DNA from: Candidatus Saccharimonadota bacterium
GTDB taxonomy: Bacteria; Patescibacteriota; Saccharimonadia; Saccharimonadales; Saccharimonadaceae
Reading direction: 5' to 3'
Length of the DNA stretch: 64,000 nucleotides
NCBI GenBank assembly: GCA_009785325.1
Contig: WQWN01000001.1
Location: 124,001-188,000 of the forward strand
Within the stretch, counting starts at the first letter, position 1. Each line of letters begins with the position of its first letter. Below the pieces are notes generated by a model, which was given only the letters and a program-made list of their open reading frames with translations, had not been told where the DNA came from and searched no databases. A program made the position numbers and the translations under genes. Shown piece after piece: positions 52,227 to 63,415 of this stretch.

Positions 52227-53297
52227 ATGACTAGGATTGATTTGCAGATCGAAAAATTGGAAGCTGAGATGAGCGAATTGGAGGGTTTTTTAAGTGCACC
52301 TGGAGCGTACGCAGATAAGGAATTTGGGGCGAAGAATCGGCGATTTGCGGAGCTGAAAGGTTTGATTGAGGTCGGGAAGAGGCGGGAGTTGCTAGAGAAA
52401 AACCTAGTGGAGGCGCGAGGACTGGTTGATGATGCGGAGATAGGAGAAATAGCAAAGATAGATATTGCGGAGATCGAAGAGGAGCTGGAGAGGATTGAGG
52501 CGGAGCTGTTTGCGATGCTGGCGCCAAAAAATCCAAATGACGATAAAGACGTGATCGTAGAGATTCGTGCAGGGGCGGGCGGAGACGAGGCAAGCTTGTT
52601 CGCGTCGGAGTTATATCGAGCGTATCTGCGATACACAGAGAATCAGGGACTAAAGACGGAATTAATGAGCGAATCACGGAATGATACTGGTGGATATAAA
52701 GAGGTAGTCTTTGCAGTGAAAGGTAGTGGAGCGTATGCGAAGTTGAAGTTTGAGGGTGGAGTGCATCGGGTTCAGCGAGTACCTATGACTGAGTCGCAAG
52801 GGCGGATTCATACGAGCACGGTGACAGTGGCGGTACTACCAGAGGCGGAAGAGACAGATATCGAGATTAAGTCGTCGGATCTGCGGGTGGATGTTTTCCG
52901 AGCAGGTGGACATGGCGGACAGAGTGTTAATACTACTGACTCGGCAGTGAGAATTACTCACCTGCCCTCTGGTATTGTAGTGACAAATCAGGATGAGAAA
53001 TCACAGATAAAAAATCGTGAGAAAGCGATGACAATTTTGCGCTCGAGACTACTGCAAGATAAGATAGAAAAAGAGGCAAAAGAGCTAGGAGATAAGCGAC
53101 GGTCGCTGATCGGGACTGGAGATCGGAGTGAGAAGATTAGGACCTACAATTATCCTCAGGATCGAATCACAGATCATCGGATCGGGTTTTCGCGAAGTAA
53201 TATCCCAGCAGCAATGGCGGGTGAAATTGAAGATTTGATTGAGAATTTAGTAGCACAAGAACGGGAACTGATGGCGCAGGGGGCGAGTGAGGATTAA
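52227..53297 (+). CDS. prfA: Peptide chain release factor 1
   Basis: [41 protein letters not shown]. Confidence 0.95.
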   Translation: MTRIDLQIEKLEAEMSELEGFLSAPGAYADKEFGAKNRRFAELKGLIEVGKRRELLEKNLVEARGLVDDAEIGEIAKIDIAEIEEELERIEAELFAMLAPKNPNDDKDVIVEIRAGAGGDEASLFASELYRAYLRYTENQGLKTELMSESRNDTGGYKEVVFAVKGSGAYAKLKFEGGVHRVQRVPMTESQGRIHTSTVTVAVLPEAEETDIEIKSSDLRVDVFRAGGHGGQSVNTTDSAVRITHLPSGIVVTNQDEKSQIKNREKAMTILRSRLLQDKIEKEAKELGDKRRSLIGTGDRSEKIRTYNYPQDRITDHRIGFSRSNIPAAMAGEIEDLIENLVAQERELMAQGASED

Positions 53298-54093
53298 AGA
53301 CTGGCTGAAGGGGGCGGAGAGGGTTTTGAGCGATGTGGGCGTAAAGTCGAGTGCTTTAGATGCGGAATTACTTTTGGTGGACGAGATGGGAGTGGAGCGA
53401 ACTTATCTGCACGCGCATGGAGATATAGAGCTGGAGGTCGAGGTAGTGAAGAAAGTTGATGAAAAACTAGCGCGACGAGCGACGCGAACTCCCCTTGCCT
53501 ACGTGCGAGGGTTTAAGGAATTTTATGGACGTAAATTCGTGGTGACAGAGGATGTTTTGGTGCCGCGACCAGAGACAGAAGAGGTAATCGAAGTACTGAG
53601 ACGACTAGGGCTTGACCCGAAGGTGCGCGCGGCAGATGTCGGAACTGGGAGTGGAGTGATCGGTATTACAGTATGGCTGGAAGGGCTAGCCGGTGATGTA
53701 GTTTTAATCGATAAAAATACGCGGGCGCTGGAAGTTGCAAGGAAAAATGCGAAAGAACTAGGGGCGGAGGTGGTGTTAGTTGAGGGAGATTTATTGACTG
53801 GTATAGGCGAAGAATTTGACGTGGTGATGGCGAATTTACCATACGTGGACGAAGATTGGGAAGTATCGAAAGAGACGAGATTTGAGCCGAGAGAGGCGCT
53901 TTTTGCTGATGATGAGGGGTTAGAGTTGTATAAAAAATTAGTACAACAAACGCCCAGTATACTAGTGAGTGGGGGGTATTTGGTGATGGAGGCAGACGTG
54001 CGACAACATAATAAGTTGATCGAACTTGGACAGAAAACTGGGTTTGAACTGGTCGAAGTTTCTGATTTGATTGTGGTGATGAAACTGCTATAG
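53287..54093 (+). CDS. prmC: Release factor glutamine methyltransferase
   Basis: [21 protein letters not shown] (NPPY-like). Confidence 0.93.
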   Translation: MRIKDWLKGAERVLSDVGVKSSALDAELLLVDEMGVERTYLHAHGDIELEVEVVKKVDEKLARRATRTPLAYVRGFKEFYGRKFVVTEDVLVPRPETEEVIEVLRRLGLDPKVRAADVGTGSGVIGITVWLEGLAGDVVLIDKNTRALEVARKNAKELGAEVVLVEGDLLTGIGEEFDVVMANLPYVDEDWEVSKETRFEPREALFADDEGLELYKKLVQQTPSILVSGGYLVMEADVRQHNKLIELGQKTGFELVEVSDLIVVMKLL

Positions 54094-54095
54094 GT

Positions 54096-55352
54096 CTATT
54101 GACTGAATGCGCCTAGTGTGACTGGAATAGTTAGTTCTTGAGTTCCACGGAGGACAGTAAGCTGGATAGTAGTACCAACTGAATGTTCGGCGGCGAGAGT
54201 AGCGACACTGCCAGCAGGACCAACTTCGATACCGTTGACGTGAGTAATAATGTCACGATCGCGCAGACCTGCTCTGTCAGCAGGACTACCTGACGCAACA
54301 GCGCTACCGCCACGCTCGTTGAAAATGTAAGCGCCGCGGCGAATAGGATAGCCTTCGCGCGCGAGATCGAAACGGATCGCAACGTCTGGAGTAATAGTAA
54401 TGAACTGAACTCCAATAAATGGACGCTCGACTCGGTGGTTTTCAAGAACGCCTGCGAGCATGCCTTTGACAGCGCCAATCGGGATGGCGAAGCCGATATT
54501 TTGGGACTCGGTAGCAACAGCGGTATTAATCCCGATAACTTCGCCTGCGGCGTTTACGAGCGGACCACCTGAATTACCTGGGTTAATAGCGGTATCAGTC
54601 TGAATGAGGTCAGTAAGAGTCTCTGTGCGCCCTGCCCCGTCTGCAGCGACTACAGTACGCCCCATACCAGAAATAATGCCAGCAGTGACAGTATTTTGAT
54701 ATTGACCGAGAGCATTGCCGATAGCAATAACAGGCTGGCCGACAGATATAGTACGAGAACTGCCGAGAGTGGCATATGGGAAGTCGTCTCGGTTGGAACG
54801 AATTTTTAGGAAAGCGATATCATTGAGCGGATCGACACCGACAAGCTCGATATCGTCGAAAGTGTCGCCATAGTGGGTCACGACAGATAGAGATGACTGA
54901 GTTACGCCTTCGACAACGTGCTTGTTAGTAAGGATATAGCCATTACTGCTGACTATAATCCCTGTGCCAGCACTCTGGCTGGAGCCTCCAAAGAGTCCTG
55001 TACGACCAACAGTCCCGACGATCGAAACTACACTAGGTGAAACTTGATTTACGACAGACTCGATAGATACGCTGTCGAAAGTAGCAGAGTTACCATCAGT
55101 GGTGTGATGCTGAACTGTGACAGTGTCAGGCTGGTTGATAAGGACGTAAACAGCAACACTGAGGCTACCGATAGAAATTATAAGGCAGCAGATAACGGCG
55201 GTAACGAGGATAGGAACGACAGGACGTCTGGAGTTTTTAGGAGGAATGGACTGCGGCTGAAACTGAGGTGGACGAGGCTGGTGTGAGCGATACGAGTGAA
55301 CATGAACTGAGTTAGTACCGCTGAGTTGATTGATTGGTTGTTGGTTTTGCAT
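54096..55352 (-). CDS. htrA: HtrA/DegP-like serine protease with PDZ
   Basis: LTNKHVVEG, NDIAFLKI, INPGNSGGPLVN catalytic triad. Confidence 0.94.
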   Translation of the reverse strand: MQNQQPINQLSGTNSVHVHSYRSHQPRPPQFQPQSIPPKNSRRPVVPILVTAVICCLIISIGSLSVAVYVLINQPDTVTVQHHTTDGNSATFDSVSIESVVNQVSPSVVSIVGTVGRTGLFGGSSQSAGTGIIVSSNGYILTNKHVVEGVTQSSLSVVTHYGDTFDDIELVGVDPLNDIAFLKIRSNRDDFPYATLGSSRTISVGQPVIAIGNALGQYQNTVTAGIISGMGRTVVAADGAGRTETLTDLIQTDTAINPGNSGGPLVNAAGEVIGINTAVATESQNIGFAIPIGAVKGMLAGVLENHRVERPFIGVQFITITPDVAIRFDLAREGYPIRRGAYIFNERGGSAVASGSPADRAGLRDRDIITHVNGIEVGPAGSVATLAAEHSVGTTIQLTVLRGTQELTIPVTLGAFSQ

Positions 55353-55383
55353 TTTCCCTCCCTGAGTTGATTGATTGGTTTAT

Positions 55384-56190
55384 TTAAAATATGACAGGAT
55401 CCGAAAATCCGATAAGCATAATTACGATGATAAGTAATGAGAATAATATAGGAACGAAAACGTCCGAGAGACGAACACGACCGTCGTGGTTTGTATAAGA
55501 TTTGTATACAGCAAGAACTGAGAAACCAATAAGTGTAGAGATGATAGATAGTTGCGGAATGATGAGAGTAGTCCCTATAACAGAGTAACTGACAAGCCAG
55601 TGGTAGGAAATCCAGGCAAGCTGTGCAATAAAGAGACCGAAAATAGATGACATGAAACTAATACCTGTTTCAGAACCTGCGAGAAGAATGTGACGCGCAA
55701 CAGAGTAGCCAATAACAAAACTAGTGACAACAAGAAAGACTGAGGCGATGGTCGGAAAAGTGACTTCCTCTATAATGAAGAGTGCTTGAGTGGCGGCGAT
55801 AGTACCGAGAAAAAGCGCAGTGGCGGCTTGGATCTCCATCATTATAGTGCTGGAGCGAGGCTTAATGAAGAGAAGCCAGCCAGCATAGAGTGCAGTGAGA
55901 ATAATGAGAGTGAACGAGAGATAATCGCTGTAGGCAGTAAAGATAATAAAGGCAAAACTGAGTCCTACGATGAAATCAACCATGTTTGACTTGACGTTGG
56001 CGAACCAGTATCGGGGGCGGACGGCAAAAATGCGCCACTTACTAAGGATAACGAGAGTAATTGAGATAATGGGAGAATTTGTGATAATAATCATAAATGT
56101 AACTACGGCGGCGAGTAAGAGGTTTAGGGTGATATAAGTCACCTCGCTCAGGATAGAGCGGCTACGAGTGAGTTTCGCAAAGTCGGCCAT
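55384..56190 (-). CDS. Hypothetical multi-TM protein
   Basis: Hydrophobic ORF abutting the LCP gene. Confidence 0.75.
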   Translation of the reverse strand: MADFAKLTRSRSILSEVTYITLNLLLAAVVTFMIIITNSPIISITLVILSKWRIFAVRPRYWFANVKSNMVDFIVGLSFAFIIFTAYSDYLSFTLIILTALYAGWLLFIKPRSSTIMMEIQAATALFLGTIAATQALFIIEEVTFPTIASVFLVVTSFVIGYSVARHILLAGSETGISFMSSIFGLFIAQLAWISYHWLVSYSVIGTTLIIPQLSIISTLIGFSVLAVYKSYTNHDGRVRLSDVFVPILFSLLIIVIMLIGFSDPVIF

Positions 56191-57785
56191 TAGAGAGCGT
56201 CCTCGCTAGAAATTACGATTATTAGATCGGTAGAAGTATGCGCGAGGTCAACTGGAATGTCGGCGCGAGGACGGATACTAGCATCTGGGAAGAGTCCTTC
56301 TAAACGACGCAGTGTGGCGGGTTTGTCTGTGATGGTGAAAATTTCCATAGAGGCAGAGGGTCGATGAGAGGTGTTAGATACCTGTGTGACGTTGAGGTTG
56401 TGCTCCGTAAGCTGATCAGAGAGACGACCGGCGAGCCCTGCGACATCGGAAGCGTTAAAGACAGCGATGCGGGCAGCTTCCTGTATAGTTTGATCGGAGG
56501 AGATGCGACGACGAATGAAGCTCTGGAGCGGACCGTATTCAAATGTACCTGCGATAGGCACGACGACAGACTGATCACCTATTTGAGTAGGACGAAGTAT
56601 AGGCTCGTCAGGGTCAATAAAGCTGATGGACTGAATATCAGAAGCGTTAGTATTTGTGCCGATATCGAGAAAAGTGCGAACTTCGCTAGTGCGGATATTT
56701 GTACGAACGTTATTGCCGACAGAATTTATTATGGTAGAGACGCGGTTGAGGTTTGTGAGAGTATTAGTACTGACGGCACGCTCGAAGAGAGCGTGAAGGA
56801 TCTTCTGCTGATTGGCTTCTCGGTCGAAATTGGACATAGGAAGTCCAAAGCCGCCGTAAGCACCGCGAGAGCGTGCAAGCAAGAGGGCTCGCTCGCCACT
56901 CATAACAGGAGTAAGGCCATTTGGATAACGAACACAATCACCCCAATAACAATCACGCCAGTTGTGAGTAGGGTCGTAGATACCGCGAGGATCGTCGGAC
57001 TCGATGACGATTTGAACACCACCGACAGCGTCGATAATCTCAACAAATGCCGTGAGATTGACATGGATGAAATACTGGAGGTCGAGACCAGTGATGCGTG
57101 AAACCTGGCGCTTGAGTGCCTCTGAGCCTTCCCGTTCGAGCTCACCGTCGTTTGAAGAACACATGAATTGAGTATTGATACGGGCTCGAAAACCGACAAC
57201 ACAAGGTTCTTCTAGTTCTATCCAGAGGTCGCGAGGAATATGAAACATATAAGCGTCGCGGTCGTCCTGATGGAGACTAATAACCATAATAGTGTCGGTG
57301 AGAAACTCGCCGTCATGACCACCGTCTTCGTCGCTATCCTCCATGGTGCCAAAAATAAGGATATTAGTACGACCGTCCGTATCGACCTGTAAGCGCTCGC
57401 GTTGCAGGAAGCCACCAATACCACCCTCGAAAACGCGGCTACTAGTCCGAGCGGCTATAAAGCCGAGATATACTACAATACCAACAATTACAAGACTAAT
57501 AAGTATTACTACAGTTAAGATGATCCGCTTGGCTAGGCTGCGTTTTTTCTTAGACTTCTGAAGTTTAGACTTTGGATGTTTTTTGGATTTTTTGGTGTCT
57601 GGGGTCTCATCGAGATCGATGTCGTCGAGAGAAAAGTCGTCTGCGCGACGAGCAGAGTTGTCGATAGATAGACGATCGGTGACGATCGGTGATTTAGGGT
57701 GGAGTTTTTCGGTAGGATTAACAGATTCACTGGCGCGACGGCGCACAATAAAGCCATTATCGTTCCTAACACTCTTTTTCTTCAT
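56190..57785 (-). CDS. LCP family protein with LytR_C-type domain
   Basis: TM, FHIPRDLWIE, LLLARSRGAYGG, C-terminal VAVFNASDVAGLAGRLSDQL. Confidence 0.9.
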   Translation of the reverse strand: MKKKSVRNDNGFIVRRRASESVNPTEKLHPKSPIVTDRLSIDNSARRADDFSLDDIDLDETPDTKKSKKHPKSKLQKSKKKRSLAKRIILTVVILISLVIVGIVVYLGFIAARTSSRVFEGGIGGFLQRERLQVDTDGRTNILIFGTMEDSDEDGGHDGEFLTDTIMVISLHQDDRDAYMFHIPRDLWIELEEPCVVGFRARINTQFMCSSNDGELEREGSEALKRQVSRITGLDLQYFIHVNLTAFVEIIDAVGGVQIVIESDDPRGIYDPTHNWRDCYWGDCVRYPNGLTPVMSGERALLLARSRGAYGGFGLPMSNFDREANQQKILHALFERAVSTNTLTNLNRVSTIINSVGNNVRTNIRTSEVRTFLDIGTNTNASDIQSISFIDPDEPILRPTQIGDQSVVVPIAGTFEYGPLQSFIRRRISSDQTIQEAARIAVFNASDVAGLAGRLSDQLTEHNLNVTQVSNTSHRPSASMEIFTITDKPATLRRLEGLFPDASIRPRADIPVDLAHTSTDLIIVISSEDAL

Positions 57786-57858
57786 AACCTTCTGATTTTA
57801 GCACAAAACGTAGTGAAATTGAACGCGGAGACGGATGGTTTGTGTTAGAATTAATGCT

Positions 57859-58473
57859 ATGGAAACGAAAGTAGCAAAGACGACATTTCTGCAACGGAAC
57901 CCAATCGTGAAGGACGGAATAAGTATTGTTGGGTTTATTGTAGCGGTGTTGATCGGAACTTTCATTCTGAACAATTATGTATTTCGAAGCTACAACGTGG
58001 TTGGTGGAAGTATGGAAGGTACATTGAGTCCTGGAGATCGGATAATTGTGAATCGACTACCCGTAACATGGGCGCACTTGAGAAACCAGCACTACCTACC
58101 GCCACGCGGGCAGATTATTGTGGCGGAAAATCCGCGCTTTTTGGGGCATGGGCCGGATCAATTTATCATAAAGAGAGTGGTGGCTTTTGAAGGGGAGCGT
58201 GTAGTAGTGCAGGATGGGATCTTAACTGTGTATAATGACGAATTTCCTGAGGGGTTTCGGCCAGACGAAGATTTTGGTGGCGAGCCGAAAACGTATACTT
58301 CAGGAGAAATAGACGTGATCGTGCCAAGAGGTGAGGTTTTTGTGGTGGGGGATAATCGTGAAGGGAGTAGTTCACATGACTCTCGAAATGGACTAGGAAC
58401 AATACCGTTGTTTGATATTGTAGGGCCAGCGGGTGTGAGAATTTATCCGTTTAACCGGATGCGAACGTTTTAG
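57859..58473 (+). CDS. lepB: Signal peptidase I
   Basis: GGSMEGTLSPGDRIIVNR, FIIKRVVAFEGE, VVGDNREGSSHDSR; ATG 7 nt after TAGAAT. Confidence 0.94.
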   Translation: METKVAKTTFLQRNPIVKDGISIVGFIVAVLIGTFILNNYVFRSYNVVGGSMEGTLSPGDRIIVNRLPVTWAHLRNQHYLPPRGQIIVAENPRFLGHGPDQFIIKRVVAFEGERVVVQDGILTVYNDEFPEGFRPDEDFGGEPKTYTSGEIDVIVPRGEVFVVGDNREGSSSHDSRNGLGTIPLFDIVGPAGVRIYPFNRMRTF

Positions 58474-59375
58474 TTTTTGATAATGAGTTTTATCTGGCGC
58501 TGGAAGTCTTTTTTGTCTTTGAATTTGATGACTATTTGACCTGAGCCACGGGTGCTGGTGCGGATTTGGACTTTTGACTTCAGGAGAGATTCGAGGCGCT
58601 TGGTTTCGGTTTCGTAGGGGGTGGTTTTGGCTGTGGGGGATTTTTGTGAGGGTTTTTTATTACGGATGGCGACCATGAATTGTTCGATCTCGCGAGCAGA
58701 CCAAGATTCGGCGATGATCTTAGGGAGGATACTTTCGATGATTTCTGGATCGGCGGAGATGAGAGTTCTCGCCTGCCCTTCGGAAAGCTGGCCGTTAGCG
58801 AGAGCGTGTTTGGCGGAGTCGGGTAGTTTTAAGAGGCGGAGATGGTTTGAGATGACAGAGACGGATTTACCACCGACACGCTGAGAGATCTGCTCGAGGG
58901 AGAGGTTGAATTGTTCGCGGAGTTTGAGGTAGGCGGTAGCGATTTCTATGGGGTTGAGATCGTGACGTTTGACGTTTTCGATGAGAGAGATTTCGAGTTT
59001 GTTTTGGTCGCTGAGGGTGCGGACGATAGCGGGGATAGTTTTAAGACCTGCGATCTGGCTGGCGCGGTAACGGCGCTCACCAGCGACGATAGTGTAGGAT
59101 TTTGTGCCTGATTTTACAACAACGATAGGCTGGAGGATGCCGAATTCACGAATTGAGTCGGCTAAGTCCTGTAGGGCGTTCTCGTCGAAGTGGCGACGGG
59201 GCTGGTCAGGGTCGGGGTTAATCTGTGAGACGGGGAGTTCGATAAGTTTACTGACTTGGTGGTCTTCTACAGAGGTGGGGTCAAAAGATTCGTCGAAAAG
59301 ATCCGTAGGAATAAGAGCGTCAAAGCCGCGACCGAGACCTTTTTTGGATTTATTACTTGCTGCTGACACGGTCAA
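58470..59375 (-). CDS. parB: Chromosome partitioning protein ParB
   Basis: NPDQPRRHFDE-type box, VAGERRYRA, HTH. Confidence 0.95.
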   Translation of the reverse strand: MTVSAASNKSKKGLGRGFDALIPTDLFDESFDPTSVEDHQVSKLIELPVSQINPDPDQPRRHFDENALQDLADSIREFGILQPIVVVKSGTKSYTIVAGERRYRASQIAGLKTIPAIVRTLSDQNKLEISLIENVKRHDLNPIEIATAYLKLREQFNLSLEQISQRVGGKSVSVISNHLRLLKLPDSAKHALANGQLSEGQARTLISADPEIIESILPKIIAESWSAREIEQFMVAIRNKKPSQKSPTAKTTPYETETKRLESLLKSKVQIRTSTRGSGQIVIKFKDKKDFQRQIKLIIKN

Positions 59376-60123
59376 TTACCTCCTTTGCGAGATTTTTGTA
59401 GGCGCGGGCGCCTTTGCTGAAGCGGTCGTAAGCACCGACAGGGACACCGTGCGAAGGAGCTTCGGCGAGTCGGATATTGCGCGGGATATAGGTACCGAAA
59501 ACTTTTGCGTTGAAGTATTTACTAATTTCGTCCATGACTTGGTTGCTGAGGGTAGTACGAGAATCGACCATCGTCGGAAGGACGCCGAGGAGTTCGAGGC
59601 TAGGGTTCATAGCTTTTTTGACTAGCTTCATACTCTCGAGGAGCTGAGATACACCCTCAAGGGCATAGAACTCAGTCTGGACGGGCATGATGAGGTAATC
59701 TGAAGCTATAAGGCCGTTGACAGTGAGGAGACTAAGGGCGGGCGGACAGTCGATAATAATGAAGTCGTAGTTGTCACGGATGGGGTCGAGAGCTTTTTTG
59801 AGAAGAGCGAAACGACCACTGACCTTTGCAAGTTCGGCCTCGGCGTTTGCGAGATGAGGTGTAGCGGGTGCAATGGATAGGTTTTTGAATTTAGTAGAGA
59901 TGATGATTTGGTCCATAGAGGATTTACTCGTAATAACCTCAGTCATCGTAGACTCAAGGGTAGATTTGTCGATAGCGAGACCAGAACTGGCGTTTCCCTG
60001 GGGATCGAAATCAATGAGAAGGGTGGTTTTGTCTAGCTTTGCAAGATAGTAGGCAAGATTGATCGCCGTCGTAGTTTTGCCGACGCCGCCTTTTTGATTA
60101 GTAATTGCGATTGTAGTTGCCAT
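59353..60123 (-). CDS. parA: Chromosome partitioning ATPase ParA/Soj
   Basis: TNQKGGVGKTTTAINLA. Confidence 0.96.
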   Translation of the reverse strand: MATTIAITNQKGGVGKTTTAINLAYYLAKLDKTTLLIDFDPQGNASSGLAIDKSTLESTMTEVITSKSSMDQIIISTKFKNLSIAPATPHLANAEAELAKVSGRFALLKKALDPIRDNYDFIIIDCPPALSLLTVNGLIASDYLIMPVQTEFYALEGVSQLLESMKLVKKAMNPSLELLGVLPTMVDSRTTLSNQVMDEISKYFNAKVFGTYIPRNIRLAEAPSHGVPVGAYDRFSKGARAYKNLAKEVIDRVSSK

Positions 60124-60199
60124 TTTTATTTGATTGACTGGCCGAAAAAGGCCGATTCTCCCCTGCTCTGTTAAGTATGAGTATTATTGTATCATAATC

Positions 60200-60231
60200 A
60201 AAAACCCACTGCGAGGGTTGCGGTGGGTTTT
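60200..60231. terminator. Terminator
   Basis: aaaacccactgcgagggttgcggtgggtttt. Confidence 0.75.
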
Positions 60232-60251
60232 GTGGTAATAGTCGGAAGTTT

Positions 60252-60563
60252 TTATTTGATCGAGATGATCTGGATCTCGGAATGTTTCTGGCGATGGCCG
60301 ATTTCTTTGTGGACGCGTTTTTTGCTTTTGTAGCGGATCACGCGGAGTTTTTCGCCCTTTACTGGCTCTTCGTTGGTGACTTTTGCTTTGACTGTCACGT
60401 CTTTGACTGTAGGCTTGCCTACCTCGGTTTTTTCGCCGTCGATAACAAGCAACGCATCAAGAGTGAGCTCTTTTGTGCCTTCCGGGAGGAGGTCCACCAG
60501 GAGGGTCTCTTTTTCGGCGACGAGAAATTGCTTACCGCCGACTTTGATGACTGCTTTTTTCAT
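60252..60563 (-). CDS. rplU: Ribosomal protein bL21
   Basis: AVIKVGGKQFLVAEKETLLVD, HKEIGHRQKHSEIQI. Confidence 0.94.
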   Translation of the reverse strand: MKKAVIKVGGKQFLVAEKETLLVDLLPEGTKELTLDALLVIDGEKTEVGKPTVKDVTVKAKVTNEEPVKGEKLRVIRYKSKKRVHKEIGHRQKHSEIQIISIK

Positions 60564-60627
60564 AGATTCCTTTGAAAATTAGTTTGCTTGAGGGATTGTA
60601 CCAGAAACGGGGGAAACTGGCAAGGAT

Positions 60628-61881
60628 CTAGGGGCGAGTGGCAGCGATGAAGTAAGCAGTGGCGAGAACGCCGTACTCGAGAGTGTGGTTGAGACTGAGA
60701 CCAGTCGAAGTATCGCCGATGTCGTCGGTGAGGAAGTTGCCTGTCCAAGAAACGGATTTTTCGGCGTGAGATGTGATGAGCTGGATGAGGTTTGAGTGGT
60801 GTTTGTGGTGCTTGGCTGCGTAGAGGTAGCGGCATTTGTCTTCGATACTGGTTGCGAAGAAATTATTGATGATTCTAGAGCCGAGAGTACGCATGGCGTC
60901 GGGGGTGAGCGGAGACTCTTTATTGTCGAGTATGCGCTGGACTTGGACTTGTTTTTCTGGAGAGAGACGGGATTTGCGATGGTCAAGGTAGTTGGCGAGG
61001 GATTCGCGCAGGGGTTGGGATTTGGCGGCGTGGCGCTCGATGAACCACTGTATGATTTCGCGAGGGATGTTTTCGCCTGTGGTTTCATTGTAGCCGTTGC
61101 GCCAAGTACCTGAGACATTCGCTTCTAGCACGTAGTACTTGCTTGTTTTTTCATCACGGATAATGTCGAGTCCAGCATATTCAAGGTGGAGAAGCGAGGC
61201 GACCCGAGTGGCGATATCGGTGATAGTTTTTAGGATTTCGTCGTTTTCTGGAGTGAGGCGTGTAACGCCAGTACACTTAGCGACAAAGTCAGCGGGGTCG
61301 TCGTTGCCGATTTTACGCATAGCGCTAAAAGGCACGCCGCCGAGTACGAAAACACGATAATCACCGGTACTCTCAATATACGGCGTGACAATCATATCTG
61401 ACCAGTCAGAAATACGACTAGCGTCGTCTGGGTTGTTGATCAGAAATATCCCCTTACCTGTTGTTCCCATATTGGGCTTTACGACAACTGGATATTCGAG
61501 TTTTTGCGCCGACATAGCTTCGTGAAAAGACTCAAGGCTGCCGACTCGGTAGGTAGGTATTGCATACTCGGAAAGGGTAGAATGCTTGAAGAGGAGGTGC
61601 TGGAAGAGTTTACCCGACGTCATAGGGCGGCTATAGACTGTTGTATTTATAGTGATGCGGTCTTTCATGTAGCCAATGCCCGCCATAAGCTCGCCAAGAG
61701 CGAGATCGGAAGCGCGCCAAAATATACACTCGCTAAGTTTGCTTGTAATTTCGCCTGTAGCTATGTCAGTAGAAGTGATCGGGATATGAGCCGCCTTTAC
61801 TCCCATATCTGCAGCTATATCGATAAGACATTTCACAAGCTTATGACCGCTAGGATTACAGTCGACAATGGAGAGTTTCAT
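60628..61881 (-). CDS. ATP-grasp (RimK-like) ligase with C-terminal extension
   Basis: YPVVVKPNMGTTGKGIFLI, DYRVFVLGG, YAGLDIIRDE, VLEANVSGTWRNGYN. Confidence 0.8.
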   Translation of the reverse strand: MKLSIVDCNPSGHKLVKCLIDIAADMGVKAAHIPITSTDIATGEITSKLSECIFWRASDLALGELMAGIGYMKDRITINTTVYSRPMTSGKLFQHLLFKHSTLSEYAIPTYRVGSLESFHEAMSAQKLEYPVVVKPNMGTTGKGIFLINNPDDASRISDWSDMIVTPYIESTGDYRVFVLGGVPFSAMRKIGNDDPADFVAKCTGVTRLTPENDEILKTITDIATRVASLLHLEYAGLDIIRDEKTSKYYVLEANVSGTWRNGYNETTGENIPREIIQWFIERHAAKSQPLRESLANYLDHRKSRLSPEKQVQVQRILDNKESPLTPDAMRTLGSRIINNFFATSIEDKCRYLYAAKHHKHHSNLIQLITSHAEKSVSWTGNFLTDDIGDTSTGLSLNHTLEYGVLATAYFIAATRP

Positions 61882-61911
61882 AAGAACTAGTTTAGCATAG
61901 TGGTTATGGCA

Positions 61912-61948
61912 AATAAAACCTGCCTGTTTATGCGGGCAGGTTTTATTT
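61912..61948. terminator. Bidirectional terminator
   Basis: aataaaacctgcctgtttatgcgggcaggttttatt. Confidence 0.85.
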
Positions 61949-61965
61949 AGTGGTGTCCGTCCGTT

Positions 61966-63345
61966 CTAGCTTTCGGGTTGTGGTTCTGTTGACTCAGAAT
62001 CTGGAGCGTCTATAGCTACATCTGTGCCGTCGACATCTTTTGGAGCTTTGCCTGTGGTTTTGATAGCTTTGTGGGCTTTTTGGATAGCGATATGACTGTT
62101 ATACCAGTAGACGAGGCCGATAGTAAGAGCGAGGAGCGCAGTAGCAACCATGGCGAACTCGAGAGGTCCAGTGACAGGAAGTTCTGGTGGCAGTTCTGGA
62201 CCAGGAGTCACTGGCGGGACAGGATCACAGTCTTCGTGGTCGTTATTTACGTTTACATAGGCAGTGTCGCGCTTGGTACCGTTATCTGTGATAGCAGCAA
62301 CTGTATTTTGGAGGGTGTTATTGCCGCAAGGTAGATATGCGTAGCTAGCTACACGAACGCGGAACGTCACGATAGCTTCAGCACCGGGGCCGTAAGTACC
62401 GATATTTACACCTGTTGTAGTGATACCGTCAGCAATATATGAACCGTTTGGGTCAGCGTTGTTTACTAGGCGAGTTGAACCCGGAATAAACTCGAGGAAG
62501 TCTGGGAGAGTATCAAGGAGAGTAACGTCAACTTGGTCGACTGTACCAGTGTTGCGGTAGTGGATGCGGAATTCAACGATATCACCAGGGTTTGCGATAA
62601 GGGAGTTTTGCCAGTCGTTAGCGCCTTCGCGGGAAACAGATTTAGTGATTTCAAAATTTGGCTGATCAACGACGATGCGGTAAATAACATGACCTGAAAA
62701 TTCTGCACAGCCTGGTATTATACCGTTTAGCTCGTTAAATCCGAGAAAAGTGCCTTCGCCGAAGAGGCTAGACGGAAGGACTCGACCGTTAACTGCGCCT
62801 GAACTATGAATGATAGCAGAGGCAGGAACGTAACGTAAAGAGACGGCGGCGGCTGATGAATTGGTGATATATACGTGATCCCAGACGCTTAGGGGCGTGG
62901 TGTTAGTCGAGGAAATTTCGGCACCGATAAGTGCGCGCTCGCCTGGGTTAACCACCGCTGGGAAACTAGAGCGCATGCGGACGTTTTGAGCGACACCGGC
63001 GCCTGTTTGATTGAGGTTACAGGCGGCATTGTTATGGAAAAATATGTAGACCTCGTACTGACGACCAGGAATAAGGACGGCTTCGTTACCAAAAGTACCT
63101 ACGCCTGCTTCGCGAATACGAACAAAGTTGCGCTCGTCACCTAAGACAGGGTTGTTAGTAATGGAGTTGAAGGTGCGAAATGGTGCGGGAGACTCCATCG
63201 TGAAAGTCTCGCGGTCGGCAGGTCCCCAAGCAAATACTGCTGGGGCAAGATACTGGAAGAGTAATGAAGCGACTAATACGAAACCTAGGACAAGTATAGA
63301 GAGTACAGCTCGGGGGTTAAGTTTAGTGTTGTTTTGTGTTTTCAT
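61966..63345 (-). CDS. DUF11-like surface protein with LPVTG sorting-signal-like C-terminus
   Basis: Signal/TM; NTGTVDQVDVTLLDTLPDFLEFIPGS; LPVTG-hydrophobic segment then charged tail. Confidence 0.85.
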   Translation of the reverse strand: MKTQNNTKLNPRAVLSILVLGFVLVASLLFQYLAPAVFAWGPADRETFTMESPAPFRTFNSITNNPVLGDERNFVRIREAGVGTFGNEAVLIPGRQYEVYIFFHNNAACNLNQTGAGVAQNVRMRSSFPAVVNPGERALIGAEISSTNTTPLSVWDHVYITNSSAAAVSLRYVPASAIIHSSGAVNGRVLPSSLFGEGTFLGFNELNGIIPGCAEFSGHVIYRIVVDQPNFEITKSVSREGANDWQNSLIANPGDIVEFRIHYRNTGTVDQVDVTLLDTLPDFLEFIPGSTRLVNNADPNGSYIADGITTTGVNIGTYGPGAEAIVTFRVRVASYAYLPCGNNTLQNTVAAITDNGTKRDTAYVNVNNDHEDCDPVPPVTPGPELPPELPVTGPLEFAMVATALLALTIGLVYWYNSHIAIQKAHKAIKTTGKAPKDVDGTDVAIDAPDSESTEPQPES

Positions 63346-63415
63346 GTGATTTTCCTTTTTGTTTTCTTAGTGTTTTAGTGTTTGTTTTATGTGTTTGTTG
63401 ATCTTTTAGGCTGGC

